From the NCBI RefSeq assembly GCF_000010725.1, contig NC_013855.1, positions 629,501-693,500 on the forward strand: 64,000 nt of DNA, read 5' to 3'. The notes beneath the pieces are model-generated. The model was not told the origin of the DNA, searched no databases, and saw nothing but the letters and a program-made list of their open reading frames with translations. Below, piece after piece: positions 53,162 to 61,967 of the stretch. The stretch's first letter is position 1; every line of letters starts with the position of its first letter. A program made the position numbers and the translations under genes. This stretch comes from Azospirillum sp. B510. GTDB taxonomy: Bacteria > Pseudomonadota > Alphaproteobacteria > Azospirillales > Azospirillaceae.

Positions 53162-54567
53162 CGGACCACAGCCTCCAGCGCGTCAAACATCGAATTAGCC
53201 ACTTGCATGACCCGTGCCGAAGCCTGGTAGGAGGTCTGGAGCTGTTGGAGCTGGGCGATCTCCTCGTCGATGTTCACGCCGGTCTGGGACTGGTAACGCT
53301 CGCTCAACAGCTGCATCGACGCCTTGTTGGACTCGCTGGTGGTGCTGGCGGTCTTGGCGGCGGCCATCCAGGTGCCGGTGATGGCGCTGCCCATGGCGCT
53401 GTAGGTGGTGTCCTTCATCTGAAGGCCGTCGGCGCTGAAGCTGCGGCCGGGAGCGTTGATCGCCGTCACCATGTCGTCGATGGCGGACTGCTTGATTTTG
53501 TTGGTGTTGTCCAGAAGCTTGGGGTTGATCGCGATGGTGAAACGGTCGTTGCCGGTGAAGAACTGGTTGGGCTGCTCGCCGGCGGCGGCCGGGCTGGCAT
53601 CGTCATAGGCGTCGGCGAAACTGGTGGGTTCGCCCGGCTTGGTCGGGCCGGTGAAGGCCTTGGCGTACTCGTCCAGCTGCGAGCGCAGCTTGCGGATGAT
53701 CTCCGTCGTCGGGTCGCCGCTCGCCGGTGTCGGCGGCTCGGTGGTCGAGCCGTCCTTGCGCATCTGGATCAGCGCGCCCAGCTTGCCGGTGGCGAGGTGG
53801 TTGTTGATCGAGGTGACTTGATTGCCGACCTGTAGGTTGATATTGCCGCCGTCATAGGTAAGATTTGCCTGCTGCCCATCGACCAGCGCCAGGCCCGACG
53901 GGGTGAAGATCGCCAGCCGTCCGTCCGGCCGTTCGACCGTGCGGATGCCCATGTAGCCGCTGAGTTCGCGGACCAGCCCGTCGCGCTTGTCGGCGACGGC
54001 GTTGGCGGCCGACCCCTGGCCCTGAAGCGACACCGAATCATTGTTGATCTGGTTGATCTGCTTCAGCAGGTCGTTGACCTTGTCGACCGACGTGCCGATG
54101 TCGTCCTTGATGTTGCGGTCGAGCTGCTCCACCCCTTCGGACACCCGGCGGATCTCGCGCGAGAAGCTTTCGGCGGTCTGCACCAGCTGGTACTGCGCCG
54201 TCTCGTCTTCCGGCGAGGTCGACAGCGTCTTGATGGCGGCCTGGAACTTGTTGGCGTAGTCGTTGATCAGCGGCGTCCCGTTGGTGGTCCGCATCAGATC
54301 GCCCAACTGCTGCATGTAGGTCGACGTCACCTGCGATCCGCCGTCGCGGGCGGTGAGGTCCATCACCTGCCCCATCAGGGCCGTGTCCACCTCCCGGCGA
54401 TAGGTCGTGCTGATCACCTGGCCGCTGGCATCCACCGATTGCTGGGCGGTATGGCGCGTGCGGTTGGGATCGTTGGCCTGCGCGATGTTGTCCGAAACCA
54501 GCTTGACGCTGGTCTGGACCGTGCGCAGCCCGGCCGTGGCACTGTTCAAGGCTGCGAAGAGGGACAT
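53158..54567 (-). CDS. flgK: FlgK, hook-associated protein 1
   Basis: FlgK (HAP1) is the first hook-filament junction protein. The 469-residue product has the rod/hook-type N-terminus (SLFAALNSATAGLRTVQTSVKLVSDNIAQAN) and the C-terminal helix (QLQQLQTSYQASARVMQVANSMFDALEAVV) that pack the D0 core. Start at 54567; an in-frame ATG at 54633 would add an arginine-rich tail. Its stop overlaps the flgL start. It lies 132 bases after flgE, with a hairpin in between. Confidence 0.93.
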   Translation of the reverse strand: MSLFAALNSATAGLRTVQTSVKLVSDNIAQANDPNRTRHTAQQSVDASGQVISTTYRREVDTALMGQVMDLTARDGGSQVTSTYMQQLGDLMRTTNGTPLINDYANKFQAAIKTLSTSPEDETAQYQLVQTAESFSREIRRVSEGVEQLDRNIKDDIGTSVDKVNDLLKQINQINNDSVSLQGQGSAANAVADKRDGLVRELSGYMGIRTVERPDGRLAIFTPSGLALVDGQQANLTYDGGNINLQVGNQVTSINNHLATGKLGALIQMRKDGSTTEPPTPASGDPTTEIIRKLRSQLDEYAKAFTGPTKPGEPTSFADAYDDASPAAAGEQPNQFFTGNDRFTIAINPKLLDNTNKIKQSAIDDMVTAINAPGRSFSADGLQMKDTTYSAMGSAITGTWMAAAKTASTTSESNKASMQLLSERYQSQTGVNIDEEIAQLQQLQTSYQASARVMQVANSMFDALEAVVR

Positions 54568-54598
54568 GGCAGGGGACCTTTCGCGGATCGGGATGGTG

Positions 54599-54626
54599 GG
54601 GGTGGCGCCGGAATGGCCGCCACCCC
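54599..54626 (-). promoter_or_regulatory. Intercistronic hairpin between flgE and flgK
   Basis: A perfect 9-bp stem (GGGGTGGCG, arms 54599-54607 and 54618-54626) lies 32 bases before the flgK start. It has no T-run, so it is more likely a processing or stabilising element than a full terminator. Confidence 0.5.
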
Positions 54627-54643
54627 TTCTCAAGCGATCGGAA

Positions 54644-54686
54644 ACTGGCTATCGGGAACCGGCGATCAGGAGCTGGCGATCAGGAG
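54644..54686. repeat. Short tandem repeats between flgE and flgK
   Basis: CTGGCGATCAGGAG at 54673-54686 and CCGGCGATCAGGAG at 54659-54672 form a direct 14-bp repeat; ACTGGCTATCGGGA before them is a third degenerate unit. Non-coding. Confidence 0.8.
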
Positions 54687-54699
54687 GTCAAAGACGCGC

Positions 54700-57315
54700 T
54701 TAACGCTTCAGCCCCAGGACCTCCTGAAGCATTTCGTCGGAGGTCGTGACGATCTTCGCGTTGGCCGAATAGCTGCGCTGGGTGACGATCATCTTGGTGA
54801 ACTCGTCGGCGATGTCGACGTTGGAGCTCTCCACGCTGTTCGCCACCACCGCGCCGGCGCCGTTCGTCTCCGGATCATTGAAGTTCGGCTTGCCGGCGTC
54901 CTCGCTTTCCAGGAAGACACCGCCGGACTCGCGCTGCAGGGCGTTTGGATTGTTGAAGGTGATGATCGGCACCCTGGCGATCATCTTGGAACGTCCATTG
55001 TCGTAGTTGACCATCACGGCGCCGCCGTCGCCGAACACCACATCCTTGAACTGTCCGCGTGGCGCGCCGTTCTGGATCAGCCGGCTGACATTGATTTCCG
55101 ACCCGGCGAACTGGGTCAGGCCACCCGGCTTCTGGTATTTGCCGAGATTGAGCGTGATCTGCTGCGGGCCGAAACCGTAATCGACGGTGAAGGTGACGGT
55201 GGCGTCGGAACCGGCGGACTGGTTGGCGGCGCTGACCGCCGAACCGGTTCCGACCAGGGCGGTGGAGATGTTGGTCAGCGTGCCGACCGTTTCCGGCGAC
55301 TTGCCGAAGGTCAGGCCGATGTGGGCGGGCGTCTGGCCGGCGATGGCGCTCTGGTCCAGGGTGAACTGGGCGACGGGCGCATCGACGACCGTACCGGTCG
55401 CGCCGGCCGCCGTCAGCGTGTTGCCGCTGGCGGTGGCGCCGGGGACGACGGTGGCGAAATACTGCATGACCTTGGCCGGCGTGTTGTATGTGCCGGCATT
55501 GGCGTCGGTGATCGTCAGCGAGTGCGGCACGCCGCCGGAATCGGTGATGGTGTAGACATCGCCGACATCGATGCTGGAGCCGTTGAATGTGATCGTGCCG
55601 GTGCCGGTCATGGTGTTGGTGCCGGTCGGACTGGCCGCGGTCTTGGCGGTGACGGTGATGACGCCGCCCTGGGCGGTCGCGGTCACCGGCAAGGCGGTGT
55701 TGGAGTTGATCTTGTTCGCCAGCGCCGCGGTGATGTCCTCCATCGTCATCTCTTCGCCGGTGGTGCTGTAGGTCACCGCCGTGCCGTTGATGCTGAGGGT
55801 GTATTGCGTGCCGATGTCGCCCGGCGTGCCGGTCAGCGTCACCGTCCGGCTCTGCCGCACGCCGGCCACGCTGGAGACCGACGGCAGCGAGCTCATCGTG
55901 TTCACCGCGGTGGAGGAGTTCGTGACCGTGGCGCTCGAGGTGACATTGGTGTTCACCGCGTTCGCCTGGATCGACAGGATGTTGCCCGCCGACGACGCGG
56001 TGACGGTCGAGCCCAGCGCCTGGTTGATCTTGCCGGCCAGCTGGGAGACGACGTCGCTCACCGTCGGATAGCTCTGATAGGTCGCGGCGGTCACCGTGTA
56101 GGAGATGGGCGTGCCATTCACGTTGATGGTGAAGGAGTCGCCGACCTCGACCTGGGTCTGCGGGAACTGGAACTTGTCGATCTCGCCGGCGCTGGCGGTC
56201 GCCGCCGTCGAGGTCTGGGCGACGATGGTGTTGGTGGTGTTGGTGCCGGACACCACGTCGGTGTTCAGCTTGAACGGCGTGCCGGGATTGCGGGCGGTGA
56301 CGCGGATGGTCTGGCCCGACGAGGTGGCGAGCACCGACGCCGCCGGCGAGGCGGAATTGATCTGGTTGGCCAGCGCGCCGGCCAGGCCGGAATAGGTCCG
56401 GATCGAGCCGATATTGTCGGCCGTGACCTTCAGGCTGTAGTTGGTGCCGTCGACCTTCACCGAATAGGTGTCGCCGATGCGCAGGTTGTCCTGGCCGTTG
56501 GTGTTGGAGCCGGCGATGGTGACGACATTGACCTGGGCGACCGCGGTCTGGCCGGCGATGTTCTGGCCGAAGGACACGGTGGCGGGATTGCCGCTGAAGG
56601 TGCCGTCCACCGGCTTGGTGTTCGAGCCCGGCGTTTCCAGGACCATGCGCCAGCTGCTGTCGGCCTGCTGGCGCCATTTGAAATTGACGGTGCGCGGGTT
56701 GCCCTGGCTGTCGAAGATCGGAATGCTGCTGTCCGGGACCTTCTTGCCGGGTGTGGGGGTGGCCGGCAGGTTGGCCTCCAGGTCGATGGTGCTGGTGGCC
56801 ACCGGCTTGTCGATCAGCGAACTGACCTGGACCGGCGCCACCTGATCCTTCTTCAGCACGCCGGTGACCGGATCGACCAGCCAGCCATTCAACGCGTAGC
56901 CGGAGCTGTTCACCAGATAGCGGCTCTTGTCCAGCTCGAAGTCGCCGGCGCGGGTGTAGTAGACGGAGGACGAGTTCACCGCGCCGGTTTGGGTCTGCAC
57001 CAACGTGCTGGTGCTGTTCTGGACGTTGACCTTCGAAACGCTGAAGAAGCCCTGGCCTTGGATGGCGATGTTGGTCGGGCTCTGAACCTGGGTCAGGCTG
57101 CCCTGGATGCTGTTCATGAAGACCGGCTGCGCCGTGACCCCGCCCGGTTCGTGCAGGCGCTGGCTGGATTGCAGGACCATCGTCTCGAAGGCCGAATCGA
57201 CCCGCTTGTAGCCGATGGTCGAGCTGTTGGCGATGTTGTCCGAGATATGTCCGAGCGCCTTCGACTGGGCATTCAGGCCGAGAACGGCGGTTGTCATCGA
57301 ACCGAAGATGCTCAT
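54700..57315 (-). CDS. flgE: FlgE, flagellar hook protein (enlarged)
   Basis: FlgE builds the flagellar hook. The N-terminus (GSMTTAVLGLNAQSKALGHI, then SDNIANSSTIGYKR) and the C-terminus (ADEFTKMIVTQRSYSANAKI) are the D0/D1 core sequences. The 871 residues are about twice the usual 400-450; the surface domains are expanded by repeated beta-rich modules of the form VTLTGTPGDIGTQYTLSING and similar units about 90-110 residues apart. First gene of the flgE-flgK-flgL unit; a sigma-54 promoter lies 49 bases upstream. Confidence 0.95.
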   Translation of the reverse strand: MSIFGSMTTAVLGLNAQSKALGHISDNIANSSTIGYKRVDSAFETMVLQSSQRLHEPGGVTAQPVFMNSIQGSLTQVQSPTNIAIQGQGFFSVSKVNVQNSTSTLVQTQTGAVNSSSVYYTRAGDFELDKSRYLVNSSGYALNGWLVDPVTGVLKKDQVAPVQVSSLIDKPVATSTIDLEANLPATPTPGKKVPDSSIPIFDSQGNPRTVNFKWRQQADSSWRMVLETPGSNTKPVDGTFSGNPATVSFGQNIAGQTAVAQVNVVTIAGSNTNGQDNLRIGDTYSVKVDGTNYSLKVTADNIGSIRTYSGLAGALANQINSASPAASVLATSSGQTIRVTARNPGTPFKLNTDVVSGTNTTNTIVAQTSTAATASAGEIDKFQFPQTQVEVGDSFTINVNGTPISYTVTAATYQSYPTVSDVVSQLAGKINQALGSTVTASSAGNILSIQANAVNTNVTSSATVTNSSTAVNTMSSLPSVSSVAGVRQSRTVTLTGTPGDIGTQYTLSINGTAVTYSTTGEEMTMEDITAALANKINSNTALPVTATAQGGVITVTAKTAASPTGTNTMTGTGTITFNGSSIDVGDVYTITDSGGVPHSLTITDANAGTYNTPAKVMQYFATVVPGATASGNTLTAAGATGTVVDAPVAQFTLDQSAIAGQTPAHIGLTFGKSPETVGTLTNISTALVGTGSAVSAANQSAGSDATVTFTVDYGFGPQQITLNLGKYQKPGGLTQFAGSEINVSRLIQNGAPRGQFKDVVFGDGGAVMVNYDNGRSKMIARVPIITFNNPNALQRESGGVFLESEDAGKPNFNDPETNGAGAVVANSVESSNVDIADEFTKMIVTQRSYSANAKIVTTSDEMLQEVLGLKR

Positions 57316-57363
57316 GGCCGGGGGTCTCCGAAAGAAAGGGCAAAGGTCTTCTGCGCCCTGTCT

Positions 57364-57379
57364 AGCAAACGGAGTGCCA
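57364..57379 (-). promoter_or_regulatory. Sigma-54 (RpoN) promoter of flgE
   Basis: On the minus strand TGGCAC-TCCGT-TTGCT matches the -24/-12 consensus TGGCAC-N5-TTGCW exactly. Transcription would start near 57353, about 38 bases before the flgE ATG. RpoN control of flagellar middle genes is known in several alphaproteobacteria including Azospirillum-related species; the enhancer-binding protein is not in the window. Confidence 0.88.
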
Positions 57380-57526
57380 ACTCCGGAGACGCTGGCAACA
57401 GGCTGGAAATGGCCGATATTTTCCCCAAGCGCGGGCTTGGCGCCGGAAATTGCCGGGAGCTAGGAAAGTTTCGCCTAGTGCCGGCGGGGCGGGCGGGCAG
57501 AAAGCTCCAGCCGAAGCCGCCGGCCG

Positions 57527-59017
57527 TCAGCGCCGTCGGCTCTGACCGGCGCGGGCGGCCTGCGCCTTCAGCACGGCGGCGGCGGTGCCGAGCGCCGTCG
57601 CCCAGTCGCCGGGGCGGGGCTGGCGGAACAGGCGCAGCGAGGGATACCAGGGGCTGTCCGCCCGGTCGAGCAGCCAGCGCCAGTCGGGCACATGGGGAAG
57701 CATCAGCCAGCACGGCACGCCCATCGCCCCGGCGAGATGGGCGATGGCGGTATCCACCGTGATCAGCAGGTCGAGGTTGGCGAGTATGGCGGCGGTATCG
57801 GCGAAATCACGCACCCGCCCCATCGCCGCCGGCACCGCCACGCCGGGCAGGCGGTTCAGTTCGGCCGCCGCCTCACCGCTCTGCAGGTTGATGAAGCGCA
57901 CGCCCGGAACCGCCAGCAGCGGGCGGAGCGCCGCCACCGGGATCGAGCGGTTGCGATCGTTGCGGTGATGGGGATTGCCGGCCCAGACCAGCCCGATCCG
58001 CGGCCCCGCACCGCCCTCAGCCTCCGGTGTCCCGTCCAGCCCGTCCAACCTGTCACCCCAGCGGGCGACGTCGTCGGGGTTGGGGGAGAGATAGGGAACG
58101 CTGGCCGGAATCTCCTCCAGGCCGGTGCCGAAGGCGCGCGGCAGGCTCATCAGCGGGCATTGGATATCGTGCGGCGGCGGATCGTCCCCACGCACAAGCA
58201 CTTGGATCGAGGAGCCCAGGCAGCGGTTGAACAGGCGGTAGAGCAGGAAATGCGTTTCCAGGATCACCCGGCCGCCACCCTGGGCGGCGATCCCGGCCAC
58301 CAGCGGGGCGTAACGGACGAACTGGATGGCGTCGCCGAATCCCTGGTCCATGTGCAGCAGGATGGTGGCGCCGCCCGGTGGTTCGCCGGCCCAGGGCGGG
58401 GTGGCGAAGCGGCGCCAGCGATGCTCGAACCCCTCCCACCCGGCGCGCAGGTCCCCCCGGACCAGCCTCCCGACAGCAAGGGCGAGATGGGCTTCGGAAC
58501 TGGCGGGATTGCGAGCCAGAACGGCATCGAAGCAGCTTTCCGCCTCATCGAACCGGCGCTGGTCGCGCAGGACGGTGCCGAGATTCAGCAGCGTCGCCAC
58601 ATGGCCGGGCCGCCGCCGCGCCGCGCGCTCCAGCCAGCGCCGCGCGTCGGGATAACGCGCCAGGGCATGCAGGGAGGCTCCCAGCGCCTCCAGCGCGTCG
58701 CCATCCGCCGGATCAAGCGCCAGGGCGCGTCGCAGCACCGGTTCGGCCCGCTGCGGCAGCTCCGCCGCCCGCAGCGCGGCCCCCAGATGGCCCCAGGGAG
58801 CGGGAGCGGACGGGCGGACGCGCACCGCGCGGCCGATCCATCGCACCGCGGCGGCGGCGTCGCCCCGTTGCGCCCACAGCACGCCGGACAGGTGCAGCGT
58901 ATCGGGCTGCGCCGGATCCGCCGTCAGGATTCGGCGATAGGCGTCGGCCGCCGCATCGGCATGGCCGGCCATGTGGTGGTTGACGGCGGTGTCGAGAGCG
59001 TCCAGGAGTGTTGCCAT
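57527..59017 (-). CDS. TPR glycosyltransferase-like protein beside the flagellar genes
   Basis: A 496-residue protein with N-terminal tetratricopeptide repeats (residues 5-185: AADAYRRILTADPAQPDTLHLSG) and a C-terminal GT9/GT-B-like region (ILLHMDQGFGDAIQFVRYAP, RIGLVWAGNPHHRNDRNRSI, LDLLITVDTAIAHLAGAMG). Proteins of this layout often glycosylate flagellin in alphaproteobacteria, and the position beside flgE supports such a role. It precedes flgE on the same strand but has its own 210-base gap with the sigma-54 promoter, so it is not in the flgE transcript. Confidence 0.8.
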   Translation of the reverse strand: MATLLDALDTAVNHHMAGHADAAADAYRRILTADPAQPDTLHLSGVLWAQRGDAAAAVRWIGRAVRVRPSAPAPWGHLGAALRAAELPQRAEPVLRRALALDPADGDALEALGASLHALARYPDARRWLERAARRRPGHVATLLNLGTVLRDQRRFDEAESCFDAVLARNPASSEAHLALAVGRLVRGDLRAGWEGFEHRWRRFATPPWAGEPPGGATILLHMDQGFGDAIQFVRYAPLVAGIAAQGGGRVILETHFLLYRLFNRCLGSSIQVLVRGDDPPPHDIQCPLMSLPRAFGTGLEEIPASVPYLSPNPDDVARWGDRLDGLDGTPEAEGGAGPRIGLVWAGNPHHRNDRNRSIPVAALRPLLAVPGVRFINLQSGEAAAELNRLPGVAVPAAMGRVRDFADTAAILANLDLLITVDTAIAHLAGAMGVPCWLMLPHVPDWRWLLDRADSPWYPSLRLFRQPRPGDWATALGTAAAVLKAQAARAGQSRRR

Positions 59018-59099
59018 GCCCTCTTCTCTACACCGGCGCGCCGGGCAGGGCGAGAATCGAAAATCAGCAAGAGCCGAAGATCAGGAGCCTGTCACGGCA

Positions 59100-59438
59100 A
59101 TGGACGACCGCCTTCCGACGCATCTCTGGGTTTCGGCCCATATCCGCACCGCCGATGCCCAGGGTGTCACGATGACCGTGGTCCGCAAAGGCGATCCCAG
59201 CCGCGGCACGGTGATCCTGAAGCTGAACCGGCTCGACCGGACCTTCTCGGTGCTGGTCCAGACGCGGGAGGGCGATGGCGAGCGGCTGTTCTGGTCGCGC
59301 GGCACCGGCGCCGACCCGGTAGCGGAGCCCGACGCCGATGCCTACATCGCCCGACAGGTTCGCTACGACCCCGACGTCTGGGTGATCGAGGTGGAGGACC
59401 GTCAGGGCCGCCACTGGTTCGAGGGGCCGGTGCGCTGA
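59100..59438 (+). CDS. DUF1491-family protein
   Basis: Small conserved alphaproteobacterial protein of unknown function, 112 residues, beginning MDDRLPTHLWVSAHIRTADA and containing MTVVRKGDPSRGTVILKLNR. No signal peptide or membrane segment. The start at 59100 matches the family's usual N-terminus and has AGGAG about 15 bases upstream; longer in-frame starts are unlikely. Convergent with the histidine kinase gene. Confidence 0.75.
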   Translation: MDDRLPTHLWVSAHIRTADAQGVTMTVVRKGDPSRGTVILKLNRLDRTFSVLVQTREGDGERLFWSRGTGADPVAEPDADAYIARQVRYDPDVWVIEVEDRQGRHWFEGPVR

Positions 59439-59471
59439 CCGCCCGCCCGGCGACGCCTTGCGGAGCGCCGT

Positions 59472-61967
59472 TCAGACGGCCGCCGTGACCCGCGGGAAAC
59501 GCAGCGTGAAGCGGGTGCCTTCGCCGGGGCGGCTTTCCACCCCGATGCCGCCATGCAGACGCCCGGTTACCAGATTGTAGACGATGTGCAGCCCCAGCCC
59601 GCTGCCACCCGACCCGCGCCGCGTGGTGAAGAAGGGATCGAAGATCTTGGGCAGGATCTCCGGGGCGATGCCGTTGCCGTCGTCGCCGAGCGACAGTTCG
59701 ACCATGTCGCCGTCCAGCGGGCGGGCGGCGATGGTGATGCGGCCGGGTTGGTCCGGATCCAGCGCATGGACCAGCGCGTTCATGATCAGGTTGGTCAGGA
59801 TCTGCGACAGCGCCCCCGGATAGCCGTCAAGCTCCAGATCGGCCGGACAATCGACGGCGATGGTCAGCGCCGTCCGCGCCTTGTAGGTCGGGTGCAGGCT
59901 ACGCAGCAGCTCGTCGATGTAATCGCGCAGCAGGAAGGCGCGCCGCTCGTCGCTCGACTGATCCACCGCGACCAGCTTGAAGCTCTGTACCAGATTGGCC
60001 GCACGGGTGCTGTTGGACAGGATCAGGTTGGCCATCTCCATCCCGTCATGGAGGAAGCGCTGGAAGTCCGATTTTTTCAAGGCGCTCGCCGTATGGCGGT
60101 CGGACAGTTCCCCGATCAGCGCCTGCAACTGCGAGGCGCCGGTGATGGTGATGCCGATGGGCGTGTTCACCTCGTGCGCCACGCCGGCGACCAGCTGGCC
60201 GAGCGAGGCCATCTTCTCCGCCTGGATCAGGCTCGCCTGGGTCGCCTTCAGCTCCCACAGGGCGCGTTCGGCGGCGTCGCGCGACTGGCGCAGGGCGTCT
60301 TCCGCCTCCACTTCGCGCGTCACGTCGACCACTACCGCCTGGATCGCCGGGCCGTCCAGCCAATCGACCCGCCGACCGGTCATCTCCACCCACAGCCCGG
60401 CGCCGTCGGGCCGGCAGGCACGGATCCGGCGGCGCGGCAACGGCTCTCCGCTTTCCAGCAGCCGGTCGTAACTGTCGATCATCGGCTGCCGCTCCGCCAC
60501 CGCCGCCGTCGACAGCAAAGAGGGCAGGGCCAGCACCTCCGCCACCGTCAGCCCCAACATGGCGGCGAAGCTGTCATTGGCATAGAGCGGGTGGAAGTCG
60601 CGGTGGATGACGATTCCCTGGATCGACCCCTCGACCAGGTCGCGGAAACGTCGCTCATTGTCGGCCAGGGCCTGCTGACGCCGGTCGATCTCCTCGATGA
60701 AATAACGGATCGAGGCGCCGATATCGGTGATCTCGTCGTCGCCATCGACCGGGACAGGCAGGGGGACGGGAGCGGTGGCCGGCCCCCCCATGCCATGGGA
60801 GAGCTCCCGCTGTCCCGACAGCCGGGCCAGCACCGCCCGGTTCATCGCCACCAGCCGCGAGGACAGGAAGCGGCGGAAGATGAAATAGACGCACACCGCC
60901 AGCACAACGGACGTGCCGGCCAGCATCATGACCGCGCGGGTGCGTTCGGCGATCAGCGCCACCAGGGCTTCGGTGCGTTCGGCCGACTGGTCGCGGATCG
61001 AATCGTAGAGCGCGCGGGTCGAACGCTCGACCGTCTCGACCAGCACCTGGGCCTGTCCGGTCAGCGCCATCGACCGGTTGCGGGCCTGCAACCTCTCGAT
61101 CGCGCTTTCGAACAGCCCGTCCGGCGCCACCAGCAGCGAGAACAGCTCGTCCTGGATGGTGGACATCATCTGGCCGATGGAGTCCGTGGCGCCGCCGGGC
61201 AGCCGGGACAGATCGGACAGCGCGCGTTCAGCCGACCGCGCCTCCCCCTTCAGCCGGCTGAGATGGTCGAGCTGCGTCGCTCCCGCCGCGCGCGCCATCA
61301 GCGCACCGACGCGCGCGGCCCAGGCGCCGGTATCGGGCAGGCTCTCCATCGACGCCGCCAGCCGGCTCAGGGCTCGCGCGGCCTCGGCCTGGTGGTCGCC
61401 ATACGCGATCTGGCGGGTGACCTCGGCATTCAGGTCGGCGACGGTGGCGGCCAGGATCAGCAGGGTGGAGCGGGTCTGTTCCAACAGGCGGACATTGCCG
61501 TCATGATCCCCGCCATCCGCGCGGCTCTCCTTCATCAGGCCGCGCATGCGGGCGACCAGAAGCTGCATCGCGTCCAGTTCCGTCACCAGCCCGTCATAAA
61601 TGGAGCGGCGCTGCGGCGTCGATGTCGCGGTGGCGAGCTGCGGCAGCTGGGCCACCAGCTTCTGAAGCGAGCCGTGCAGTTCGGCGCTGGTGATCACCTC
61701 CGGCAGGGTGTTGGTCGAGAGCGCCGTCACCTCCGTCCGGAACAGGCGGAAGGACGACATCGACACCCCGCCGATCAGCAGCACCAGCAGCGCCATCACC
61801 GACAGGCCCAGGGTGATGCGCATGGTGATGCCGAAACGCCGCGTCCGATTGGGCGGCGGCATCTGCGAGTGGTGCCGCGCGCCGGGCTCGGGCATGGGCA
61901 GCGGCGCCGCTCTCGGTCTGCTCCGCAGGATGGCGGGCGCCGGACGGGTGGAGGACAATCCGTCCAT
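59472..61967 (-). CDS. Membrane sensor histidine kinase with PAS domain
   Basis: An 831-residue kinase. Two membrane segments (about 48-70 and 335-355) flank a large helical periplasmic sensor domain; then a linker, a PAS domain (about 425-545, DFHPLYANDSFAAMLGLTV), and a HisKA domain with GVAHEVNTP (H598) and an ATPase domain with NALVHAL, GDDGNGIAPE and GSGLGLHIV boxes. All catalytic boxes are intact. No response regulator is adjacent. It overlaps the upstream nucleotidase-like gene by one base (TGATG), so the two are co-expressed and may form one sensing unit. Confidence 0.9.
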   Translation of the reverse strand: MDGLSSTRPAPAILRSRPRAAPLPMPEPGARHHSQMPPPNRTRRFGITMRITLGLSVMALLVLLIGGVSMSSFRLFRTEVTALSTNTLPEVITSAELHGSLQKLVAQLPQLATATSTPQRRSIYDGLVTELDAMQLLVARMRGLMKESRADGGDHDGNVRLLEQTRSTLLILAATVADLNAEVTRQIAYGDHQAEAARALSRLAASMESLPDTGAWAARVGALMARAAGATQLDHLSRLKGEARSAERALSDLSRLPGGATDSIGQMMSTIQDELFSLLVAPDGLFESAIERLQARNRSMALTGQAQVLVETVERSTRALYDSIRDQSAERTEALVALIAERTRAVMMLAGTSVVLAVCVYFIFRRFLSSRLVAMNRAVLARLSGQRELSHGMGGPATAPVPLPVPVDGDDEITDIGASIRYFIEEIDRRQQALADNERRFRDLVEGSIQGIVIHRDFHPLYANDSFAAMLGLTVAEVLALPSLLSTAAVAERQPMIDSYDRLLESGEPLPRRRIRACRPDGAGLWVEMTGRRVDWLDGPAIQAVVVDVTREVEAEDALRQSRDAAERALWELKATQASLIQAEKMASLGQLVAGVAHEVNTPIGITITGASQLQALIGELSDRHTASALKKSDFQRFLHDGMEMANLILSNSTRAANLVQSFKLVAVDQSSDERRAFLLRDYIDELLRSLHPTYKARTALTIAVDCPADLELDGYPGALSQILTNLIMNALVHALDPDQPGRITIAARPLDGDMVELSLGDDGNGIAPEILPKIFDPFFTTRRGSGGSGLGLHIVYNLVTGRLHGGIGVESRPGEGTRFTLRFPRVTAAV

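Noticed and set aside
54439..57762. Plus-strand frame of 1107 codons opposite flgE
   Set aside because: Antisense to flgE; low-complexity Gly/Arg/Ala product, and flgE has clear hook-protein ends.
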